NCBI GenBank assembly: GCA_027487815.1
Contig: JAIYCW010000043.1
Span: 1 to 52,082 of the forward strand
Reading direction: 5' to 3'
Length of the DNA stretch: 52,082 nucleotides
From: Burkholderiales bacterium
Lineage (GTDB): Bacteria; Pseudomonadota; Gammaproteobacteria; Burkholderiales; Burkholderiaceae_E
Numbering within the stretch: position 1 is the stretch's first letter; every line of letters starts with the position of its first letter. Shown here one piece after another: positions 17,297 to 25,194 of the stretch. Made by a program: the position numbers and the translations under genes. Under the pieces are notes generated by a model, which was not told the DNA's origin, ran no database searches, and saw only the letters and a list, made by a program, of their open reading frames with translations.

Positions 17297-18097
17297 TTAT
17301 CGACCAAGAGTGGACAAAGATTCATGCCGCTGGTCGGTGCTAAGGCGCGAATCATCGGTAAGTTGCTGCATGCGTTGCATCAGAAAATCAAGCTCGGCCT
17401 GATCCTTGATCTGGCCACTTTCGATCAGCCCACCCAGCAAGCGCCGGGCAGCCTCGGTTTCACTATTGGCTTCGAGCAAAAACACTTCGAGCTGACGCGC
17501 CCACGAGGGCACGGATGGCTGGGTCGCATGCTGGGCAATAGCGCGGGCATAGGTTTTTGCGAGCTCCATATCGTGAAGCTCATGGCGCGCCACGTGCACG
17601 GCATGTGCAATCCAGGGCCAGCGCCGCTCGGGATCCTTGAGAAATTCATCATGAACCAGATTGAGCATCTTGCGCCCCTCCGAGGGCGAGGCAGCCGAGG
17701 CATATACCCGCGAGGCGAGAAGCAGGCTATACGACGAGCGTGGCTCAGTCGCGCTGATTCGCGCCACCCAATCGCGCAATGCCGCTTGATCCAGCGACCC
17801 GATGCGCAAACTGCGACCGGACTGCGAATCGAAGGTCTGCAGATACAGGCTCATGGCGTACGATGCAAGCGTTGTTTCCCCGAGGCTTTGAATAGTGACC
17901 TGGCGTTCGGTGGGTGCGATGCCTGGCGAGGTGTCTTCGGTCCATTCGCGAGGCACCGTCCAGGAAAACGCTGCTTGAAGCAACAGCATGGTCGCCAACG
18001 CAGGCACACTCCAGACCGGCGCAGGCGCTGTGTTTGGCGCGCCCCGCAGGCGCTGCCAGCCCTGCATCCAGCGCGATCCCATGACCAAGCCGCTCAT
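17297..18097 (-). CDS. Unknown single-TM protein of the pilus operon; possible accessory subunit of the ABC transporter
   Basis: 266 aa; I do not recognise a named family. A basic cytoplasmic N-terminus is followed by one hydrophobic segment at residues 28-46 (VWSVPALATMLLLQAAFSW), then about 220 residues that look extracytoplasmic and largely helical, with TPR-like pairs (RKMLNLVHDEFLKDPERRWPW; AKTYARAIAQHA; AARRLLGGLIESG). Its ATG directly follows the stop of the ABC permease gene (TAG-ATG), so the two should be made together. By position and layout it could be the third partner of a PilGHI-like ABC transporter, which is inference. Confidence 0.65.
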   Translation of the reverse strand: MSGLVMGSRWMQGWQRLRGAPNTAPAPVWSVPALATMLLLQAAFSWTVPREWTEDTSPGIAPTERQVTIQSLGETTLASYAMSLYLQTFDSQSGRSLRIGSLDQAALRDWVARISATEPRSSYSLLLASRVYASAASPSEGRKMLNLVHDEFLKDPERRWPWIAHAVHVARHELHDMELAKTYARAIAQHATQPSVPSWARQLEVFLLEANSETEAARRLLGGLIESGQIKDQAELDFLMQRMQQLTDDSRLSTDQRHESLSTLGR

Positions 18098-18871
18098 CTA
18101 AGCAACATCCTTGCGGGTCAGGTCAATGCACCCCACAACCAACACGATCGCGCAGTAAAGCGCGGCCTGGCCCGCGACCAAGCCAAGACTATTGGGCTGC
18201 CAGCTCTGAGGCTCAAGCAACCATTGCGTTGATGTAAAAAGATCCAGCCGGGGCAACAGCATGCCGAGCACTTCAAGCCAGCCATTGGTTAAGCCCTGCG
18301 CCGCCTGATTCTCTAGAGGAGCACGCTCGTTGAGCATTTGAACCAGGCCAATCACCCGCGCAGCCAGGTAAAACACACCTGAGGCAAACAAGGTAGCGGG
18401 CAGTTGCTTGAATGCGAGGGCCGCTGCCATCACCAGGCTCGAGACCAGAAGTGCTTCAAGCATCAGCGAGGCCGCCCATCCCAAGGTGCTTGCGCCCGGC
18501 TGCAATATCATCAGCGGAATAGCAAACAACACAGCACTCACGCAGGCCACGGCGCCCAGCCCCAGCCATTTGCCCAGTATCCAAACCGACCGCGACATGG
18601 GTGCGGCCAGTCCGAGCAGCCAGGTTCGCTCCTGAATTTCCCTGACCAAAAGGCTTGCGCTCAGAAGCATCACGATGGCGATGCACACCAGTCTGGCAAG
18701 CGCAGCCACAGCACTGAGCATCACCTCATGGCGCTCGGTGATCGCGAGTGCACCAGCAAATAAAGCAACTGCGCTCACGCCAACCACACCCGCGAGGCAT
18801 AACCACAGCCATCGGCTGCGCATCATATCGATCACGCTGAAGCGGGCCAGGGTCCACAGCATCCGGGTCAT
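18098..18871 (-). CDS. ABC-2-type transporter permease embedded in the pilus operon
   Basis: 257 aa with about six membrane segments (WLCLAGVVGVSAVALFAGAL; LVCIAIVMLLSASLLV; GLGAVACVSAVLFAIPLMI; LEALLVSSLVMAAALAF; a fourth cytoplasmic-side hydrophobic stretch; and LVAGQAALYCAIVLVVGCI). The motif LLVREIQERTWLLGLAAPMSR resembles the coupling region of ABC-2 permeases. It has no ATPase domain; the nearest candidate partner is the ABC ATPase gene at 30966-31730. The start overlaps the upstream prepilin stop by 4 bases and the next gene begins right after its stop, so it is an integral member of the operon. Confidence 0.78.
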   Translation of the reverse strand: MTRMLWTLARFSVIDMMRSRWLWLCLAGVVGVSAVALFAGALAITERHEVMLSAVAALARLVCIAIVMLLSASLLVREIQERTWLLGLAAPMSRSVWILGKWLGLGAVACVSAVLFAIPLMILQPGASTLGWAASLMLEALLVSSLVMAAALAFKQLPATLFASGVFYLAARVIGLVQMLNERAPLENQAAQGLTNGWLEVLGMLLPRLDLFTSTQWLLEPQSWQPNSLGLVAGQAALYCAIVLVVGCIDLTRKDVA

Positions 18872-19671
18872 TGCACAGCCCCACTGGCGAGCAGGCGATC
18901 CATCACCAGGGAAGCAGGCACCCAGGTCACGAGATCGTCATACATCCCTCCGGTTGCGCCACGCGGAGCAAAGCCCCGGCTGATCACCACCCGAGCAACG
19001 CCAAGGTTGGCATTTTGTTGTTCATCCGTAGAAAAACTGGCTGCATCACCGCCATTAGCGCCCAGTGTCCAGATCACAGCGCCAGCGTTGTTCGCAAGCA
19101 GGTTGGCTGGTGTGCCGCAGCGGTTCACCCCCGCCCCAATGCCTGTTGAACTCGCACACACAAAAAACCCATTGCCGTTATTGATGGAAGTTTGCACATC
19201 AGTGCGGCGAGTAGCGCTCGTTGGCGCACCCAGGCCCGGTGATGTCAGCGCACTCGCCACCGGTGCGGCCAATGCGCTTACGCCGTAGCGCAGTGCCCAG
19301 GGCAAAGTTGCGCCACCCATATTCCCATCGCCCCAGGCGTTGCCCAGCAACCCTTGAGCACTCACCCCAGGCAAGCCCAAGGTCACGGCTGGCAAAAAGC
19401 CGGCTTCCAGCGAGCAGGTGATAACCCCACCGACGTTGCTGGCGATCGCTTCCTGCCCATTGCTGACATTTGAAGCGGGGCACGGCAAACGACCCTGCGT
19501 GGTGACAAAAGCCATCACCGCATCACGCGCCAGGCTGAGTTGGGACTTCGCCTCGGCAATACGGCGCTGTTCGTTTTGCTGGCCGATGCTTGCGATCATG
19601 CCGGCGGCCACCAACCCGATAATCATCAGGCCAATGGCAATTTCAATCAGGGAAAATCCACGCTGTTTCAA
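18868..19671 (-). CDS. Minor prepilin-like protein
   Basis: 267 aa. The leader MKQRG is followed by FSLIEIAIGLMIIGLVAAGMI, a class III prepilin signal with Glu at +5. The mature domain is large for a pilin and has LPCPASN, a cysteine pair and several glycine-rich loops. The N-terminal helix continues into QQNEQRRIAEAKSQLSLARDAV, typical of minor pilins such as MshO/MshD or type II secretion pseudopilins. It is linked by 4-base overlaps both to the PilX-like gene before it and to the ABC permease after it. A tip or priming role in pilus assembly is likely by analogy. Confidence 0.8.
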   Translation of the reverse strand: MKQRGFSLIEIAIGLMIIGLVAAGMIASIGQQNEQRRIAEAKSQLSLARDAVMAFVTTQGRLPCPASNVSNGQEAIASNVGGVITCSLEAGFLPAVTLGLPGVSAQGLLGNAWGDGNMGGATLPWALRYGVSALAAPVASALTSPGLGAPTSATRRTDVQTSINNGNGFFVCASSTGIGAGVNRCGTPANLLANNAGAVIWTLGANGGDAASFSTDEQQNANLGVARVVISRGFAPRGATGGMYDDLVTWVPASLVMDRLLASGAVQ

Positions 19672-21119
19672 TTGAGCGTCTCCAGGCGATCATTATTTGG
19701 GGCAGGTTGCGCGGCAGTCGCTTCAAATACATCGACAGCGCCGGCTGCGTTTTCCACAGCATCCAGATAGTCAGCAGCATTGGCTGACAGCACCAGGCCA
19801 TTAAGCGGGACTTGCGCAGCTCCACGAGAAAGCGCAAACGGCAAATTCGTAATGGGCTGGCCCGGGCTGAGCAGCAGCGCATTCACCGCATTGTTGGTGC
19901 CCACCGTTAGCCCCGGTGCATTGCAAGCCGTGTTTCCCGGCACACAGCGCGAGGAAGCGGAGTACACAAAATAGCGATGCCATCCTGCATCAGTCAGCCA
20001 GGTAGGCAAGGTCAGAAAATCAGTCGCGTTGCACGAGCCCTGCTGGGTAGGCACCCGGCCCAAGCGAACCCCGGTGACGCATGCTCCGGTGGCGGAGCTC
20101 AAATCAGCAGCAAACGGGTAATACCCCCGCGCTGCACGAAAGGCTTCAAGCGAACGCCTTATTTCGCGCCGGGCACGGGCCTCAAGTGCGCTCATCAACT
20201 CATCGACGGTGATGTACGCCACCCGATCGTTGTATTGATAAGGCATCGCAAAGAATCCCTTGCGCTCCTGCGCGCGTGCATCACTGCTGGCTTGAATCAG
20301 TACCGTCGGCTGATTGTTGGCATGCGCATAGTTGGCATTGTTATAGGTGCCAGCCTGACAAGGGGCCGGGCATCCGCCATTCACGGTGATGCTGTCCAGA
20401 TAAGCCGCGGGGCCTGCGCCAGGGCCACGCACCTGACCTTGAAGCGGCACGCCAGGAAGAATCACCGCAACTGCCACCCGATCAGATATCACCGTGCCGC
20501 GTTCGTCCACCACCGTGATCCATGGATAGGGCATGGCACCCAAACAGCCAAATCCTGCAAACGCCTGACCCAGCGCGCTCGGATGAAGATTGGGCAAACA
20601 AGCGGCGGCGGTTGCAAGATTGGGCGAGACCACTACCCAGGGGACGTACATATCCGGGTCGTCACCTGCATCGGGAATCGCCAGCCCAAGCGAGCGCCAG
20701 GGCAAGCGCCCAAAGCAGCGTGCATCAGCACCGCTAGTCGCCACCGGAGTAAGTGCCGCGCCCACAGTCCAGGTGCGGGTGGCGCACCCACCCAACTCGG
20801 TAGTTCCATCGTAATTGGGCTCGCTCGCATCAACCCCTGGGCCCGCTGCGATGGGCAGATCGGCAAACAAGCGCCACTCACCCAATCGCCGACCGGCCAC
20901 ATCCAGATCAGCCCCCACCAGATGAGCGATGATCAGGCGTCGTGCGTCCTGCAGTATCCGTTGCTCCTGATCGCTTCTCGCATTGCTGGATGAAAAAACC
21001 CCGGTGAGAGCCAAAGTCATGGTGGCCATGGCCGCGGCCATTCCAGTGATCATCAGATAAAACACAATGCCGCGCTGTTTGTTGCGCGGTGCTGGCCGAG
21101 CAAAAGCAACGCGTTTCAT
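19668..21119 (-). CDS. Large PilX-like pilus assembly protein
   Basis: 483 aa. A basic N-terminus (RNKQRG) precedes IVFYLMITGMAAAMATMTLAL, a pilin-like hydrophobic segment resembling PilX-type minor pilins but without the Glu at +5. The rest is a roughly 440-residue exported domain with several cysteines (GGCATRTW, CLPNLH, GGCPAPCQ, RCVPGNTACN) that could form disulfides. It is far larger than typical PilX (about 150-200 aa) and its size suits a tip adhesin such as MshQ/PilY-like subunits, which is inference. The stop overlaps the minor prepilin start, and its start overlaps the MshK-like stop. Confidence 0.65.
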   Translation of the reverse strand: MKRVAFARPAPRNKQRGIVFYLMITGMAAAMATMTLALTGVFSSSNARSDQEQRILQDARRLIIAHLVGADLDVAGRRLGEWRLFADLPIAAGPGVDASEPNYDGTTELGGCATRTWTVGAALTPVATSGADARCFGRLPWRSLGLAIPDAGDDPDMYVPWVVVSPNLATAAACLPNLHPSALGQAFAGFGCLGAMPYPWITVVDERGTVISDRVAVAVILPGVPLQGQVRGPGAGPAAYLDSITVNGGCPAPCQAGTYNNANYAHANNQPTVLIQASSDARAQERKGFFAMPYQYNDRVAYITVDELMSALEARARREIRRSLEAFRAARGYYPFAADLSSATGACVTGVRLGRVPTQQGSCNATDFLTLPTWLTDAGWHRYFVYSASSRCVPGNTACNAPGLTVGTNNAVNALLLSPGQPITNLPFALSRGAAQVPLNGLVLSANAADYLDAVENAAGAVDVFEATAAQPAPNNDRLETLN

Positions 21120-21427
21120 CGCGGCGCCCTGATTGCGTTGTTTGCGCCTGCCTCAAACTGCGGCACGCCATCCACCCAAATCACGGTGCGACCATCGCTG
21201 CGGCGCAACACACCATCCAGCTTTGATGCGCCCGAACTGCCCGCCTGCCCGCGCCCGCTCCCAGGCGAGTCGATCTGTCGGCGCTGCTCAGGCGTCAGGA
21301 AAAGCCGCCCAAGCGAAGCCGGGTCCTGCACCTGGAATACCTTGGCTGGGCCCGTATCGGACGCAGCCTGCGCCACCATGCCAAGTGCGAGTTGCCCCAC
21401 CAGGATCATTGCCTTGATGCGGATCAT
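21116..21427 (-). CDS. MshK-like small exported protein
   Basis: 103 aa with a signal peptide (MILVGQLALGMVAQAAS). The mature part has LGRLFLTPEQRRQID, a linker, and LDGVLRRSDGRTVIWVDG, a pattern I recognise from MshK-like or PilP/GspC-HR-like proteins in MSHA-type clusters, which connect the inner-membrane assembly complex with the secretin. It overlaps the PilO-like gene before it and the PilX-like gene after it by 4 bases each. The family assignment rests on motif and position and is moderate. Confidence 0.65.
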   Translation of the reverse strand: MIRIKAMILVGQLALGMVAQAASDTGPAKVFQVQDPASLGRLFLTPEQRRQIDSPGSGRGQAGSSGASKLDGVLRRSDGRTVIWVDGVPQFEAGANNAIRAPR

Positions 21428-22137
21428 CGTGCACCTGCCTTCATGGGCTGCAGGGGGGCCTGCAGGGCTGCCGATACCGAGCCGCCAAGCGGCCCGGAAG
21501 GCGAAGCCCCGGGATTGGGGTCAGACTTGGGTTCAAAACGGTACCAGGTCAGAAAGCAACGTGCATTCAAGGTGGGCAAGGCCACGACATCATCTTTCTT
21601 CTCGGGGCGCGAAGCACTGATCTCACAAGCCTCCACCGTATTGAGGCCCGCCAAATCACGCGTCTGCAAACCATCAATCATTGCGACCAGTCGCAATTCG
21701 TGCGGTGCTACCACTTCGAAGGTCAGAGCATGCTTCACTACTTGATGTTGGGTCAGGCCGGAGAACTCCGGGCCCTCTGCCGGCGCCTGGGCAGCCAACG
21801 CGTATGACTTGGGCTCCACTCCTCCGGCCCGCACCACAGCTTCGAATTGATCCAGGGCACGCTGCTTCTGAAAAGCACCCACGACCGCCTGATCACTGAG
21901 CAGCTCAAAGCTGGTGAGAAACTTTTGTGCATTGCCAAGGTCTTCACGCAATGAGCGCACCGTGCTGGACAGTCCTTGCAATTCGCTATTGGCGGCCTTG
22001 TGGGCTGCGGCAAGTTTTTGATATTGCAACAGGGAAGAGTAAGCAAGCCCGGAAGAGCCAGCGATCGCCACCGACCACACCACCAGCGGAACCCTCAACT
22101 CCTTGAGCATTAATCGCAGGGAATTTTTCAAACTCAT
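21424..22137 (-). CDS. PilO/MshJ-like inner-membrane assembly protein
   Basis: 237 aa. One N-terminal membrane segment (VPLVVWSVAIAGSSGLAYSS) is followed by a coiled coil (residues 40-85, YQKLAAAHKAANSELQGL onward) and a periplasmic ferredoxin-like domain with VVKHALTFEVVAPHELRLVAMI, as in PilO, GspM and MshJ. These pair with PilN/GspL-like partners to form the alignment subcomplex. The C-terminus is Pro/Gly/Ala rich. The gene begins 9 bases after the PilM/PilN-like gene, in agreement with that role. Confidence 0.72.
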   Translation of the reverse strand: MSLKNSLRLMLKELRVPLVVWSVAIAGSSGLAYSSLLQYQKLAAAHKAANSELQGLSSTVRSLREDLGNAQKFLTSFELLSDQAVVGAFQKQRALDQFEAVVRAGGVEPKSYALAAQAPAEGPEFSGLTQHQVVKHALTFEVVAPHELRLVAMIDGLQTRDLAGLNTVEACEISASRPEKKDDVVALPTLNARCFLTWYRFEPKSDPNPGASPSGPLGGSVSAALQAPLQPMKAGAR

Positions 22138-22146
22138 GATCTGCCT

Positions 22147-23979
22147 TTACCCCTTGCGATCCGCGGTGGCTTTAGACCCTGGCGTTTGCACCACGGTTGA
22201 TGGGCTTGAAGGCTCCTTCAACAGCCAGCGCACCGTGAACTCCGGACCCTTTTTTTCCTTGTCCTCAGCTTTGGTAAAGGTTTTGTTGAATCCGCTGCCT
22301 GGCTCGGGATCGAACGGTAATTTGCTGATGTGAACTTCGCACTCGCACATCTGCTGCAATCGCGCAGTCAAGCCTTTAACTTGCTCGTTGGCCCGCTGCA
22401 TGGCTGGCTCGCCGCTAATTGCGCCAATCAGCTCTACCAGCACCGGCGACGGCCCAGCGCCCGACCCACCCTGGCCAGGCGTGGAACCCAAGGCTCCACC
22501 AACCGGAGTCGACCCTAACGGGACTTGCCCAAAGCTTCCTCCAGGGGTACTGCCTGGGCTTCCACCAGGACTTCCACCCAATGGCCCACTGCCGAGGCCC
22601 AAGCCGCCAGGGGGAGTGGTCTTGCCGCCCTGACCGCCACCCTCGCTCTTGCCCATGACATCCAGGGTCTTCCAATCGCTCACCTGGGCGGTCTCGATCC
22701 TGCGCCAGCGCATGGATTGCATCTGCAGCGTGGGGTCGGCCTCCAGCGCATCGGCACTGATCTGCATCAGGGGCAAGGGATCAACATGCCGCTCACGCAA
22801 CGCATCGGCGATCTCCACTACCCTGCGCATTGCCGGCCCAGCTACCGCGTATCGACCGAGATCTGCTTGCAAGGCGCCCTGATCATTCAGAACCCGCTGC
22901 TTATTCATTCGGCTGGTCGCGCTTTCAGCAGGCCAGAAAAACTGCAATGCGATACTTGCGGCGAGGCACACGGAAGCGCCTGATAGCGCGGCAACTCCCG
23001 ACTTCATCAACCAGCTTTTGGTAGCCCGAACCGAGAAATCATGTCGCAGGCCGGCATCCGCATAGCCGCGCTGATGCGCGCCTGGCACCGGGCGCAGCAT
23101 TTCAATGGCACACCAGGTTGGCAATGCGCCTAAACTCGGCGCGTGTTCAGTTGCCAAAACACTCGCAGCCACCACCTGCAACGGCATCTCCACTGTGCTG
23201 TCTACCGCCAACTGCGCAGGCAGCTGCTCCAAGTGAGCAATTGCCCCTTCAAGCACCCACACGGGCAAACTTCCGCCGCGCAGGGCGTCGCGACTGATCT
23301 GCTGCGACATCAGCAAATACTGCACAGTGCGCAAGCACTCCATCTGCAGACCGCTGGCATCAATCGCTTTTAGATTGCCTGCTAGCCGCGAGAAGCGCAC
23401 CTCACCATCAATCACAAGCGTCTGGCGTAATCCGCCCGGCGACCATGACACCACCAGGCCGCTCGCCGCTTTCAGTTCCTGGCGCATCATGCGCAAGGTC
23501 AGCAATGCCGGACTCACTACACTTCGCACCGCCACTTTCGCCTGCTCAAGTGTGTTGAACCACGGAGCCAATGCCTGATCGCGCGCGATCGCACTCATGA
23601 GCACCCGAATCTGCTCATTCTTGGCTTTAGTGATCCGAAAGCCCTTGCCCGAACTGCCGACCGCACTCCACTGGTTGAGGCGCGCATCGCGAAATTTCTG
23701 CTTGATGCGGCGCTTGATCATCGCCGATTGATCCATCCGACCGAGCTTGGGCATTTGCTCGATGGAAAACTCTTCTTCCACCACATCAACAATGACCGAA
23801 AAGATATCGCGCTGATGCTGCGTGAGCCATTGGCCCAACGCAACATGGCTGCCATTGCCGTTGGAATCACTTTCGAACTCCGGGGCAAACGCCGTGCTGA
23901 CCTGCAAGCCCTGGCGAGAGTAGCGCAGCGCAGTGACGCCACTGGCGCAAACATAAAGATAGTGAATATCCTGAGCCAT
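22147..23979 (-). CDS. PilM-PilN-like (MshI/GspL-type) fusion protein
   Basis: 610 aa. Residues 1-300 look like a degenerate actin-like PilM/MshI domain (MAQDIHYLYVCASGVTALRY; a second half around GLVVSWSPGGLRQTLVIDGE). One membrane segment follows at about 330-352 (VAALSGASVCLAASIALQFFW), then a PilN-like periplasmic part with FTVRWLLKE near the end. A Gly/Pro/Ser-rich low-complexity insert lies at about 446-500. In most type IVa pilus systems PilM and PilN are separate; a single chain would resemble GspL. Its ATG shares a base with the MshG-like stop (TGATG). The fusion reading is inference from layout. Confidence 0.65.
   Translation of the reverse strand: MAQDIHYLYVCASGVTALRYSRQGLQVSTAFAPEFESDSNGNGSHVALGQWLTQHQRDIFSVIVDVVEEEFSIEQMPKLGRMDQSAMIKRRIKQKFRDARLNQWSAVGSSGKGFRITKAKNEQIRVLMSAIARDQALAPWFNTLEQAKVAVRSVVSPALLTLRMMRQELKAASGLVVSWSPGGLRQTLVIDGEVRFSRLAGNLKAIDASGLQMECLRTVQYLLMSQQISRDALRGGSLPVWVLEGAIAHLEQLPAQLAVDSTVEMPLQVVAASVLATEHAPSLGALPTWCAIEMLRPVPGAHQRGYADAGLRHDFSVRATKSWLMKSGVAALSGASVCLAASIALQFFWPAESATSRMNKQRVLNDQGALQADLGRYAVAGPAMRRVVEIADALRERHVDPLPLMQISADALEADPTLQMQSMRWRRIETAQVSDWKTLDVMGKSEGGGQGGKTTPPGGLGLGSGPLGGSPGGSPGSTPGGSFGQVPLGSTPVGGALGSTPGQGGSGAGPSPVLVELIGAISGEPAMQRANEQVKGLTARLQQMCECEVHISKLPFDPEPGSGFNKTFTKAEDKEKKGPEFTVRWLLKEPSSPSTVVQTPGSKATADRKG
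22480..22640. repeat. Gly/Pro/Ser-codon low-complexity tract in the PilM/PilN-like gene
   Basis: Imperfect repeats encode GGLGLGSGPLGGSPGGSPG and related strings. The composition is like the linker in the secretin gene of the same operon. Confidence 0.65.
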
Positions 23980-25181
23980 CAGATCTTCATCTTTCCGAGG
24001 ATGTCATAAATTGGCCCGAGCACCGACATCATGAGCCAGCCCATCATCAAGCCAAGCGTCACGGTGAGCATCGGCTCGATCATCGATTGGATTTTTCCAA
24101 TCCGCTCCTGAATCTCGCGGTTATAGAAATAACTCACGTTATCCAGTGACTTATCAATCTCGCCAGTGGATTCGCCAATCTTGACCATGCGCAATACCAG
24201 ATTCGGAAACAGCCCCGAAACCTCAAAAGCTTGAGACAGGCCTTTGCCGCCAACAATCAGCTCATGCACGTTGTTGATCGCCAGCGCGAGATGTCGGTTG
24301 CCAGCGGCCGCTTTACATACTTCCAGGGAGCGCAAGATCGGCACGCCCGAGGCATACAACATGCTGAACAGTGAAGTGAACCGAGCCAGGGCCACTTTCT
24401 CGATCACCGAGCCCACAATCGGCAGACGAAACTTCATACGATCCAGCTTGGTGCGGGCTTCTTCGCTGCTATAGCGGTGCGCGGCCCAGAGTCCCGCCGC
24501 GATAATCACCGGGGTCAACAGGATCTTTCCCCAATGGCTCACCACAAAATCGGAAAGCGCCAGCAGTACCTTGGTTTGCATTGGCAACTCACCGACCGCG
24601 GATTTGATAAAGCCGGCCAGCTGAGGCACCAGATAAAGCAGCATGAAAAACGCCACACCGAACAACACTGCAATAGTGAAACTTGGATACAGCATCATCT
24701 TGGATACTTGCGAGGCGAGCTCATCGGACCATCGCAAGCCTGTGCCCAGCTTGCCAAAAGCCTGGGGTAAGGTACCCGCCTCTTCGCCCGCCTGGATCAA
24801 TCCGATAAACACCTCATCAAACAGATCCGGAAATTCATTGAGTGCTTTTGAAAGCGGCGAGCCTTCGCGCACCAACTCAAGAATTACACTCAGGGCATCG
24901 CGCATCTTCTGATGCTCAATACCCTCAATCAAATCGCTGAGTGCCTCGGTTAAAAGCACACCACCGCGCAGGGTCTGCTCCATGTGAAAGCAAAAGTTGA
25001 TCAGCTCCTTGCGCGGCACCTTGCTGCTGCCCCGGCGGGAGGCTTGCTGACTCTTGGCGCGAATCAGCTCAAGCCCCGAGTTGCGCAAGCGCGCCTCAAG
25101 CTCACGCTCATTGTTCGCAGGCATGGTGCCGGTCAGGGTCTTGCCTGTCGGATCGATCGCCTTGTAAGCAAACACTGCCAT
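23979..25181 (-). CDS. mshG: GspF/PilC/MshG-family inner-membrane platform protein
   Basis: 400 aa, standard length. It starts MAVFAYKAIDPTGKTLTG and has the two GspF repeats, each with cytoplasmic helices before a membrane segment. Hydrophobic stretches are at about residues 165-190 (MMLYPSFTIAVLFGVAFFML), 215-240 and 365-390 (MLTVTLGLMMGWLMMSVLGP). The conserved motifs FCFHMEQTLRGGV, GEEAGTLPQAF and KIGESTGEIDKSL are present. This protein couples the assembly ATPase to pilin insertion. It follows the GspE-family gene by 13 bases. The mshG symbol rests on cluster context. Confidence 0.9.
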   Translation of the reverse strand: MAVFAYKAIDPTGKTLTGTMPANNERELEARLRNSGLELIRAKSQQASRRGSSKVPRKELINFCFHMEQTLRGGVLLTEALSDLIEGIEHQKMRDALSVILELVREGSPLSKALNEFPDLFDEVFIGLIQAGEEAGTLPQAFGKLGTGLRWSDELASQVSKMMLYPSFTIAVLFGVAFFMLLYLVPQLAGFIKSAVGELPMQTKVLLALSDFVVSHWGKILLTPVIIAAGLWAAHRYSSEEARTKLDRMKFRLPIVGSVIEKVALARFTSLFSMLYASGVPILRSLEVCKAAAGNRHLALAINNVHELIVGGKGLSQAFEVSGLFPNLVLRMVKIGESTGEIDKSLDNVSYFYNREIQERIGKIQSMIEPMLTVTLGLMMGWLMMSVLGPIYDILGKMKI

Positions 25182-25194
25182 TTAGCAGCCCGCC

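Noticed and set aside
17234-17300. Sigma-54 promoter before the first prepilin, as in many pilA genes
   Set aside because: No GG-N10-GC arrangement found; TTGTCA is present but lacks a good -10 at 17 bases.
19977-20993. 338-codon plus-strand frame opposite the PilX-like gene, and a similar one at 17216-18232
   Set aside because: Compositional shadows of the minus-strand genes; no signal peptide, domain or ribosome binding site.
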